From the NCBI GenBank assembly GCA_036346275.1, contig CM070719.1, positions 34,625,591-34,689,590 of the forward strand: a stretch of 64,000 nt of DNA. Reading direction: 5' to 3'. The notes under the pieces were generated by a model that saw nothing but the letters and a program-made list of their open reading frames with translations, did no database searches and was not told where the DNA came from. This DNA comes from Otatea glauca (taxonomy: Eukaryota; Streptophyta; Magnoliopsida; Poales; Poaceae). Position numbers and translations under genes: made by a program. This document shows, piece by piece, positions 45,349-54,950 of the stretch (position 1 is its first letter; every line of letters begins with the position of its first letter).

Positions 45349-46565
45349 AACCTCCTCGCCTTTACAGAATCTCGACCCCGAGATTTAGGGCTAACTAAAG
45401 AATAGGTTAGGAAATTCTATCTTCAGATCTTCTTCACTCTCATGTAGCTTCTCTCTCTGAATGATTGCTCCACTGCACTCTACAGAAATGCACTGACTTA
45501 TTTCTGGTCCTACGATCAGCTACATCTAGAATGTTGGTTTGCTGTTCCTTGTAAGTCAAATCTTCTTGTAGTTCAATTGACTCCAATGGTGTTTGCTTTG
45601 CGGCACCCAAAGACACTCCTTCAACTGAGATACATAGAACACATCATGCACTCTTGCTATTGACTACGACAACTCTTGAGTCCTTATGAAATCTGATAAT
45701 CTTGAGTAGGAACAAGGACCATTGGCAACAGCTTGAGATGCATTGTTGGCATTGGCTTGATTAGTCATATTCTGCATTTGCTACACCAATGAATGCATCA
45801 ACTGAGTCTGAGCAGCAAGAAAAGCTCCCAAGTTATGCATGTCCACTGACGGCGACGATTGAGGGAATGCATCTTCATTAAGGTTGTCATTGGATCGGGT
45901 ACCACTTCTGTTACCTCTATTGTTACCATGGGTCTACACCATCTGCTGATTGCTTCACAAGGTTAGAGAGGGCAAAAGCATAGGTACGGTTCAAGAATCC
46001 TAATATAGGGGGAATATGTTTAACCCAACAACTTAAGCAATCAATATTAATAACTTGGTATGGTTGCTTACAAAAGCCTAAGAGCTATGCAATACATACT
46101 GCACACCCAACAATCAAGAAAGAACCAATTCAACCTAAGCACACAAAACTACCGCCTACATGGTGACACTCCTATATTAAGCAAACGCGACTCCCACACA
46201 TGAGTCTCAATCGGCTACTCGAAGCACTAGGTCTTCTATCTTCTGAAACACTTCATCAATTCATTCTTCCTTGAGCTCGATGATAGCTTTCTTCATGATC
46301 TTTAGGGTAGCAGCAGGCACTAAGTGCTTCCTCTTGAGGTGTGGTACATCGCTTTCTATTCATGATAGCTCAGGTAAGATTTCAACTCGATCTAGCAAGG
46401 GAAAGAGAGAATTTTTAGCAAGGGGAAAGAATTGAAGAATAAGGTAAGTCAAGAACATATTATTCTTTCCAGTTGAGTCTTAATTAAGAAAATAATTTTG
46501 AAGGTCCTAAAGACCAAACTATCTAGGGCCAAGGCCTACAGTTAGTATGCCACTAATACCACCTC
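45349..46565 (-). pseudogene. GYP-C interior remnant (integrase end/chromodomain fused to gag N-terminus)
   Basis: 45349-45680 matches the polypurine tract and chromodomain region of GYP-A (15624-15950). At about 45682 the sequence jumps to a gag N-terminal stretch matching GYP-A 19890-20170, so protease, RT, RNase H and integrase are gone (about 4 kb). From about 46000 to 46548 lies leader sequence, shorter than in GYP-A, and I could not find the upstream ORF in it. A decayed primer-binding site is at 46549-46561. No open frame is long enough to matter. Confidence 0.75.
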
Positions 46566-47395
46566 TTTCGGGACTCGAATATGCAAATTCGGATCATCTG
46601 TGTATTCTACACTAGTCCAGGATCACGCTAGTGCACACAGTCTCAACATGGATGAATATCACAATCTTACACAGCGAAAACATAACAAAAGACTTCATAT
46701 ATGAAATAAGACATAATTGAATGACCTTAGTGTTAGGCTTTACATTTATTAGGCCTTGATGGCTCTGAATCAAAGTAAATAAACAGCAGCTGAACAAAAA
46801 ATGTCGGTGAATCCCATCAACATGCCATAGGCATCTCACAAGGTTCAACTCCTAGGTAATCACCTCCTCCTGGAACTTCATCTGTTTCGAAGGTGTAGAT
46901 TCTCCTCAACTAGTGATTTAGTTGTAGGCAAGGGTGAGTACTTAAAGCACTCAGCAAGTTGTGCACAGAATGCAAATCTATCATACTATATGCATGGCTT
47001 ATTTCAAAGGAACGGCTAACATGGTTATTTTGCAATAAGGCAGCATTTATGAAGAAATAGCATAAATAGATTGTAAAGACAGTAAAACAAATAATAACAT
47101 TAATAAATTTCTCAATTATTTCCCAAATAAACCAACTCACAACCTTAAATCAAATTCCAAACTTCTATAGGCATACAGCCCCCATCCCCAATTCATTTTA
47201 ATTAAACCTAACCATTGACCGTAATTCCCGAGCATTGCTCAATACCGCGAGCACGGCTATTCGAATAGATTTTACACTCTACAGAGGTTATGCGCTGTAC
47301 CCACACGGCATGATCATCTCTTGTTGCCAAGCTATTGACACACTTCCTTTGGTGTGTCAGCAGAGAGATCATGACAAAGTCTTTACATAGCTCTT

Positions 47396-49168
47396 TGAAA
47401 GACCATGTAGAGGTTTACCCGTGACTATGAAGAGTTATTGAAATCATTTATGCATTAGGTGCCTAAGTTTGAGATTGGTTTGAGTGCTATTCTAAATTTG
47501 AAGCAATTTGAGCTGTCTGAAATGTACGATGCTATAGGCCATGGCAACCCGGTACTACTGGCAGAGCGGTAGCACCGACCTTGTAGAGTGGTGTAAAAAT
47601 TCCAAAAGGGTGCATTTTTGGGCATTATGGTGGTCCGGTGCTACTGCCCATGGTAGTCCGATGCTACCGGGCTAGCGGTAGCACCAGTCCAAATGCCCGG
47701 TGTGAAATTTCGAGAGAGGGATGTTTTGCTGTGTTGGATGAAGGGTGGTGCTACCAGCCAGGGGGGCAGTAGCACCGAACCTAATGAGCGTGAATGTTCC
47801 AAAAATTGTGATTTTGGGAGTTTAATTGTATATCTTTTTGAAAATTGCTATGTGATGGGTATTTCTTGTCTTTGATGGTCGCAGGACGTCGGTGCTTGAT
47901 CATGGTGAGGCGGAGGATGATCGGGACTAGGCGAGGTGCGTCGGAGGTCCAGATGGTCGATGATCGTCAGAAGATGATAGGAGACGAAGTCGCTACGAGC
48001 CAAGAAGACAAGGAATGGGTCAAATACTAACTTGGAGCTACTCGGATCAATGAGGACAGTTGGATCGCGGTCTAGGTGATAGAGTAGCGGGTCTAGTTAG
48101 TATGTGTTGAAAACTATGCAAAAAAATCCGGTATGCTTGTTGGGTTTTGAGTTAGCACATGTATGGCTTTGTGTGGGAGCCATTCCTAGCCCTTGATGGT
48201 GATCCTTAGGGTAGAAGGAACTCATCTAAGGGTAGAGGGTGACTCAAGAGTACTATAAATAGGGGGGAGGGGTAGCCTTCCTTATTTTGAAGGTTTTGAG
48301 GTTTTTGTGCTCCTTTGAGCTTTGCCCACTTTGTTGTGAGGCTTTGTAAACCTCCCTTCTAGAAATCCAAAACACTTTTCCTTATGCTTGAATTTACTTT
48401 ACGCATTTACATTACGCCTTAAATTCAGCTTTTAAATTCCATACTTACATTCTTGCAATTTACATTTACGCAATTTGGATTTGCCTCCCCTCCTTCTAAA
48501 TGGTTTTGCTTCTTGTGCCAAGGATGTTGATTGATGGATGAATCTTGTTCAAATCATATTCCAAGCATCTAGGCAATTGATGCATTTTTCTTGCAAGAAA
48601 CCGGTCTTGGGTTCTTGAGTGAATGATTCTTCTAGATCACGTTTGAGGGGTTTTGGATTTTTGCTCTTGCTTGCTGTGACGTGTGGGAGGTTATCCAAGA
48701 TCATCTTGATCATCAAAACCCCACGGGCAAGTCTTAGATCGAGTTTTGAGTTTTGCTCAAACTTGGTGTGTTCTTCCTTCAAAGTGAAAAAAGGTTGGAA
48801 TTTTGACGTCAATCCTTGCGATTGAAGGTTGGAATATGTTCCTGACATCATTAGGAAGACATCTACCAAGTTTTGTGAGTTTTTGTCCAGCCGATCAAAA
48901 GATTCCTCAAATTGGCATTTGAGTTCATGCTGTTTCCAACTCTGTTCTTCCTACTGCTCTTGAACCCATTGCTACCGGGCTCACTCCGGTCATACCGGAC
49001 CCCGGTGCTACCGGCCTTACTCTAGTCATACCAGCCTCGCAAGAAAATCCTTCATCACATTTGCTTCTTTTGAGTGTTTTGGTTGAGGGCATTTCTGGAT
49101 TATTTTGATGGGGGCAAAATTTTATTTGGGATCATTCACCCCCCTCTGATCGCCATCTCGATCCTTCA
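47396..49168 (+). mobile_element. Solo LTR of a SIRE-type element, plus orientation (1773 bp)
   Basis: It begins TGAAAGACCATGTAGAGG and ends CATCTCGATCCTTCA, the reverse complement pattern of the SIRE-1/SIRE-2 LTRs, so it is the same family in the opposite orientation. Flanks are CTCTT (47391-47395) and CTCGG (49169-49173). The other Tekay LTRs here have CTCTG at this place, so each flank differs from the target by one base. No internal sequence is left, which is the outcome of recombination between two LTRs. A TATAAATA box lies at 48254-48261, followed by GGGG. Confidence 0.85.
48254..48261 (+). promoter_or_regulatory. Putative TATA box in solo SIRE LTR
   Basis: TATAAATA followed by a G-rich run, matching the SIRE-2 5' LTR site on the opposite strand. 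Confidence 0.6.
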
Positions 49169-49763
49169 CTCGGTCTTAACTCAGTACTACTCGCTAAGGT
49201 TTCAACACTGATGGGACTGGTTACCACATTCAGGGGCCCCCTCTTGCGCCAATGAGTTTACCAATAAAGTCGGTGCCCACACCACCACTAGTGTACTAAG
49301 CTAAGAAATTGCAAATTAATCAGCTAGGTCCGTCCCATTTCAGACATGTGGTTGCAAGACTGACTCAAGTCAAATGCTTACAAGGTTAAGTCCTTAGGTT
49401 GACCAAGGCAAGGCTAATCAAAAATTCACCATTATCGTTACCATTATCAAAAAAACAATACAACTGCCCAAATGCCACATTGGCCCACCATAAATCAACT
49501 CTTGCCACTTGCCTCAGTCTAAATCATTTTACCACCATAGTTGATTACCATGCACCACGTGCCATCAACAACATTGTGTGACAACACCTGACACACATTC
49601 TCAAAAACATGTTCCATATTCCATTAAGCAAGATTAAATTTTCTCACATTAAATGATATCAATAACTCGTTGCATGGCTAAGCGAACCATTCACGTTCTA
49701 ACTAATCCCACATTGGCAATTAATAGCTACCAATTAATAAAGAACCACACTATGGTGACAAAT

Positions 49764-50150
49764 CAAATGATTTTAGAAGACCATCTCTATGGAGCTTCAT
49801 CATGCGTTTCTGACTAATATGACCCAAACGACAATGCCAAAAGTAAGAGGGATTCAAATCATTAGGTCGAAGCATCTTAGCATCAAAATTATAGACAGGT
49901 ACATCATCAAGATTTAAAATAAACAACCCATTCACAATGGGAGCATAGCCATAAAACATCTTATTCAAAATTATAGAACAACCATTGTCCTCAATAATGA
50001 ATTTATAACCATCTGCCAACAAACATGATGCAGAGATAATGTCTTTACTTAATGCTGGAACATAATAACAATTATTTAATTCCATAATAAATCTTGAAGG
50101 TAAATGTAGTGGCACGGTCCTGACGGCCAATGCAGCAACCCTTGCTTTAT
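49764..50150 (-). pseudogene. ANG-B unit 1 (copy X): GAG-pre-integrase start, truncated
   Basis: The frame 49750-50130 reads ELNNCYYVPALSKDIISASC, then GCSIILNKMFYGYAPIVNGL and SYFWHCRLGHISQKRMMKLH with the HH of the zinc module. It ends within KSFDL because the deletion joint at 49763 removes the rest of integrase, the linker and the start of RT. It matches 62574-62950 with only a few base differences. Confidence 0.85.
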
Positions 50151-50459
50151 TCCCATGTAGAGATCAACCTTGTCTCTTGCAATGCTCCTACTCCTCATTA
50201 GCCCCTGCATCGAATTGCAAATATGAGCAACCGATCCGGTATCAAATACCGAAGAGTTATTAGGAGAATCAGCAAGAAATACATTCTAAAACATTATACC
50301 TGAATTTGATGTCTTAGATCCACCATCATTTTTCAGATTTGCCAGGTACCTTTTGCAATTCCTCTTCCAATAGCCTAACTCTTTGAAGTAAAAGCATTCA
50401 CTCTCTGAAGTAGAGCCAGATTTGGAATTAGGCTTAGACTTGTTGCTGGGGATCTTATC
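50151..50459 (-). pseudogene. Copy X protease and gag knuckle
   Basis: At 50235-50243 the minus strand encodes the protease active site D-T-G (SSVFDTGSVAHICNS). Just upstream in the gene (about 50340-50400) the gag knuckle is decayed: the second Cys and the His of C-x2-C-x4-H-x4-C read Phe and Tyr (CFYFKELGYWKRNC). A TAG at about 50457 separates this part from the gag frame. Confidence 0.8.
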
Positions 50460-51163
50460 CTAAGCTTTACCCTTTCCTTTTCCTTTAGACTTATCCTTCT
50501 TTGTGAAACTAGTACTTTTCTGCACCATCATCACATGACTAGTGCTTTTCTTAATGATGCCATGTGCCGTCTTGAGCATCATATGCAGTTCGGTGAGATT
50601 CTTGTCCATGCCATTTATATGAAAAGTTATAATGAATTGCCCTATGCTCGGAGGGAGCGACGCAAGAATCAAGTCAGTAGCCAACACTTGGCTAAATGGA
50701 AAACCAAGTTTTTTCAAGCTCTGTGTGTAACCAACCATCTTGAGTATATGAGGGCTCACCAGACTGCCCTCGGCCAACTTACATCCAAACAAGAACTTTG
50801 AGATCTCATATCTCTCAGTCCTAGCTTGGGTCTCAATCATGCCCTTAAGCACCACGATCATATCGTAGACATCCGTATTCTCAAACTGCTTCTGAAGGTC
50901 TGAGTTCATAGCAACAAGTATGAGACATTTAACATCCAGGGACTCATCAACAGCCTTTTTATAAGCGGCTTTAACAACACTGGAAGCATTCTCATCAGGC
51001 ATATCTGGAATTGGTTGCTCTAGAATGTGTTCCTTTTTATCGTGCTTGGGGACAATTCTCAGGTTACGGGACCAATCTGCAAAGTTTGTTCCATTAATTT
51101 TTCCTTTTCAATTACTGAACATAAAGCATAACAAGAAATGGGTGCAGCAACAGGTGATGCCAT
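50460..51163 (-). pseudogene. Copy X gag
   Basis: The start is the ATG at 51163 (MASPVAAPIS). After a frame change at about 51003-51110, the 180-residue frame 50460-51002 continues with DESLDVKCLILVAMNSDLQK, MIVVLKGMIETQARTERYEI, LGFPFSQVLATDLILASLPP and NGMDKNLTELHMMLKTAH. It ends in a Lys/Gly-rich tail (KDKSKGKGKGKA). This is the copia-type gag core. The copy Y frame (63270-63812) is almost identical. Confidence 0.88.
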
Positions 51164-52610
51164 GATCTAAAACAGAAAATATGCCAAAACTGAGACAAAT
51201 ATTCATGAAAAGTAACTTATATTAAATAATTTAATAAATATACTCTCACTAAATTCCATATCTCTCTTATGGTACTTAGGGATTTTAGACCCACAATTAA
51301 TTAGTCTACTAGTCAGCTTTACCGTCACTTCTATTAGGCTAATGAATTTGGTAAGCAACACTTTGCTAATCATATCACTATATGACTCTTGTTGTTGGGT
51401 AGCATCTCAATGCCTTGGCCCCAACTCTATACCCCAAGGTCAATAACCATTATGAAGACCTTGTCAAGTGTAACCAATGCTTATGCGTGTGAGTGTCCGA
51501 CACAAACCCATCTAATTAAGGAAAGTTAATGGCACCCTACTTTAGTAGACCTACCATTAATTTACATGATATTGAATGTGCATCCAATTGGGAGGGCATC
51601 AATTTTGCTTAATATTACGTGAGAGATCTTTACTTCTACCATGTTAAAAGCATTTGGAACAACTATATAACATGCATAGAAACCAATAAACAAGAACATA
51701 AAAGCAATCATAGATAATCACATTAAATGTGACACAGTATGGCCCTTCACATGGTGATCTCCATCGCCATGTTTCTGCTCATCTTGCCTCCAAGTGCTTG
51801 AGTCCTCGAAGTACTACCACTAAGCTTTTACTCCTAATCGCACTAGTAATAAATTACAAGGAATGAAGAAACATCACAACTCGACACGTTAGCCGTTTAT
51901 ACAGATATAGACAGCCTTGGGCTGCAATCAAGCATGACACGAAGGCCATGAAAATTACACACATGCATCGTATACACAAGGGGCCATACTATTCACATCA
52001 ATCCTGCAAAAACAAGTTATGCATAGAATCGCATTGCATTCTACTGAACGATGTGAACTCGCAACAAACTATAAGGCATTGTACATATACTGCACTTATA
52101 CACACACCTTCTTCGGTAAACAAAGATCAAATAATGAATCCGACCATGGAAAACATCTTCAGGCAAATCATATTAACCCTATTTCTAGCCACAGATCCGT
52201 GTCGATCAATCCAATTGATCTTCGCATGTTGCTTATGGCTTTATGTTTCACGGTCTACCCCGATGGTGGAAAACCAACTAGTAGGGTCAAGTAGTGGCGC
52301 GTCCACAACAGCACAATCACAGAGCAATGATCTTGATCCCATCGCGTGCTTCATGTGGGTTTACGTTTCACGGTCTACCCTGATGGCGAAAACCAACCGG
52401 TAAGGGTAAGTAGTGGCGCGACCACAACATCACGATAATGGAACAATAACCTTGAACCCATCTTGGACCACCGAACATAAATTAATCTTATTAACCAGTG
52501 CCATAAATTGATCTATCAAATAGAATGACCAATAAAATAGCAATAGATCACATCTATTACTGCCGCATATCATCATATGCATATATTCTGAATCTAAAAC
52601 TACGCAACAT
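51164..52610 (-). other. Copy X 5' leader (non-coding)
   Basis: About 1.45 kb between primer-binding site and gag with no sustained sense frame. Two related segments at 52255-52300 and 52370-52420 repeat CGGTCTACCCYGATGG with CCAACYRGTARGGGTAAGTA, like the pair in the ANG-F leader. Confidence 0.65.
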
Positions 52611-52623
52611 GGCTCTGATACAA
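52611..52623 (-). other. Copy X primer-binding site (one mismatch)
   Basis: The minus strand reads TTGTATCAGAGCC, the initiator tRNA-Met pattern with the second base changed, one base inside the LTR edge at 52625. Confidence 0.85.
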
Positions 52624-52624
52624 C

Positions 52625-53410
52625 TGTTGAGGAACGAGCAGGCTACTCTAGCGTAAAATCAAAATTTTCTACCACGTAACCAATGAACCACTACAAGTTA
52701 TGGATTATAGAATTACCACTAGACGCATAGACCCGTAGCGAAAGTAGAGTCGATGTAGCACAGTGGTGCAGATGTAGTCGTACTAGACTCGTGCCTCCTC
52801 TAATAGCTCCTTGTGACCGTTGCAGGTTGCGGATCGTCCTAGCATTGAAGCTTTGTAGCAATGCCTCCAAGGTATCCACATGTACAGGGCAGGAACACCA
52901 TGTGCAGGAATGGTAGCGCCAGCTACATAATTCTGGGCGAAGGAGGGGTGATGGCTAGGGTTTTGGGAATTCTGAATCTCTACTATGTCTCTTAACCCTA
53001 AAGCCAGCACCCCCTCCCTTTAAATAGATGCCCCATAATGGGCTCTACATTAGAGGCACATTAGGAACTTAAAACCCATCAGAATTCGGATCACCATTCG
53101 AAATAAGTCCCAACCCTTTAAGCGTACGACCCTATAGGTTCACGTATACCTAGACATGGTCCGCATACTCTTACTCGACCATTAATCGGTAGCGGTCCCT
53201 AGCAGGATGTGCCAACTCCCAAGGATATGTAAAGATCACATCGGACGAAACTAAAATATGCATAGTAATATGCATTTCCCTTCACCTCATGATATCGATC
53301 AAACTCAAGGCAAGTACATGTCATCCTTGTTTATATAGCTCAACCACTCTTTCTCGATCATGTGACTCAGAAACCCCAACTACGATTAACTCTTTGACCG
53401 TGAGTATCAT
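52625..53410 (-). repeat. Copy X 5' LTR, truncated (786 bp)
   Basis: The plus strand begins TGTTGAGGAACGAGCAGG and follows the ANG-B 3' LTR to its 11200 equivalent. It then breaks after GAGTATCAT at 53410. Six bases (CCCCAA) of unclear origin follow, then RT sequence. A TATA-like site (CTATTTAAAG on the minus strand) is at 53018-53027. The missing part is the LTR start on the coding strand (about 530 bp). Confidence 0.82.
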
Positions 53411-53416
53411 CCCCAA

Positions 53417-53722
53417 CTACTTCTCCTAAGTACTTAGAAAAACTATTTTTTAGTAAGGACTTAACGGATTTCAGCATAAAAATATAATTCCCAATCAATA
53501 ATATGTCATCCACATACAAGATTAGAAATACAAGTGCGCTTCGACTATCCTTCTTGTAAAAACAAGGTTCTTCTATGTTCTTGATGAAGCCAAAACATTT
53601 GACTACTTCATTAAAATGAATATTCCAACTCCGAGATGCTTTCTTCAACCCATAAATGGATTTTTGAAATTTGCATATTTTACTAGCATTTTTTGGATTG
53701 ACAAAACCCTCAAATTGTATCA
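53417..53722 (-). pseudogene. ANG-B unit 2 (copy Y): reverse transcriptase fragment
   Basis: The frame 53367-53723 reads FEGFVNPKNASKICKFQKSI, YGLKKASRSWNIHFNEVVKC and ALVFLILYVDDILLIGNYIF with an intact Y-V-D-D active site. Then KSLLKNSFSKYLGEV runs into the joint with LTR sequence at 53416. It is the second copy of the fragment at 24636-24944. Confidence 0.88.
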
Positions 53723-54950
53723 TGTCAAGATCCGAATATGCAAATTCGGACCTTCTGTGTATTTAGTACTAGTCTAGAATCATGCTAGTGCACACAGTCT
53801 CAACATGGATGAATATCACAATCATACAAAGCAGAAACATAACAAAAGACGTAATATATTAAATAAGACATAGTTGAATAACCTTAGGGTCAGCCTTTCA
53901 CATATTAGGCCTTGATGGCACAGAATCAAAGTAAGTAAATAGCAGCAGAACGAAGAACGTCGGTGAATCCCATCAATATGCCACATGCATCTAACAAGAT
54001 TCAACTCCTAGATAATCGCCTCCTTGTGGAACTCTATCTCTTTCGAAGGTGTAGACTTCTCTTCAACTGGTGATTTGGTTGTAGATAAGGGTGAGTACTT
54101 AAAGCACTCAACAAGTTGTGCACAGGATGCAAGTCTATCATACTATATGCATGGCTAATTCCAAAGGAATGGCTAACATGGTTATTTTGCAATAAGGTAG
54201 CATTTATGAAGAAATAGCATAAATAGATTGTAAGGACAACAAAACAAATAATAACAATAATGAATTTCTCAATTATTTCCCAAATAAACCATCTCACACC
54301 CTTAAATCAAATTCCAAACTTCTATAGGCACATAACCTCCATCCCCAATTCATTTTAATAAAATCTAACCGTTGACCGTAATTCCCGAGCATTGCTCAAT
54401 ACCGCGAGCATGGCTATTCGAATAGATTTTACACTCTGCAGAGGTTACGCGCTTTACCCACACGGGATGATCATCTCTTTTTGCCAAGCTATTGACACAC
54501 TGCATTTGGTGTATCGACAGATTGATCATCACAAATCTTTTACAGAGCTCTGTCTTAACCCAGTACTATTCCCTAAGGTTTCAACACAGATGGGACTGGT
54601 TACCACATTCAGGGCCCTCCTCTTGCGCCAATGAGTTTACCCATAAAGTCGGGGCTCACACCACCACTAGTAGTACCAAGCTAAGGCATTGCAAATTAAT
54701 CAGCTAGGTCCGTCCCATTTCAGACATGTGGTAGTATAATTGACTCAGGTCAATTGCTTGTAAGGTTAAGTCCTTAGGTTGACCAAGGTAAACAAAATTC
54801 ACCACTACCATTATCAAAAAACAATGCGACCGCCCAAATGCCACATTGGTCCACCATAAACCAACTTTTGCCACTTGCCTCAGTCTAAATCATTTTACCA
54901 CCCCTGTTGATTATCATGCACCATGTGCCATCAGCAACATTGTTTGACAA
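53417..54950 (-). repeat. Duplicated segment, copy 2
   Basis: This matches 24636-25433 plus 42436 to about 43170 without the SIRE-2 insertion. The uninterrupted SIRE-2 target ATTTATGAAGAAATAGC is at about 54203-54219. Confidence 0.8.

Larger units (their letters stand above)
24945..49763 (-). mobile_element. GYP-C: Tekay-like element with most of its interior deleted, unit 1
   Basis: The 3' LTR is 24945-25433 joined to 42436-45348 (about 3.4 kb without SIRE-2). The interior is 45349-46565, only 1.2 kb against 5.8 kb in GYP-A. The 5' LTR starts at 46566 and is cut at 49763. The left target-site base set is TATCA at 24940-24944. The matching right flank in unit 2 is TGTCA at 57056-57060, one mismatch. 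The right flank in unit 1 has been deleted. The family is close to GYP-A but is a distinct subfamily (LTR start TGTCRRGAYCCGAATATGC). Confidence 0.8.
46566..49763 (-). repeat. GYP-C 5' LTR, truncated, with nested solo SIRE LTR
   Basis: The plus strand begins TTTCGGGACTCGAATATGC (terminal TG changed to TT). It is interrupted at 47396-49168 by a solo LTR, resumes at 49174, and stops at about 49763 where it is joined to Angela gag-pol sequence. The missing end is about 1.9 kb, including the GC-rich block. AAAT (49760-49763) is shared by both sides of the joint. Confidence 0.82.
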
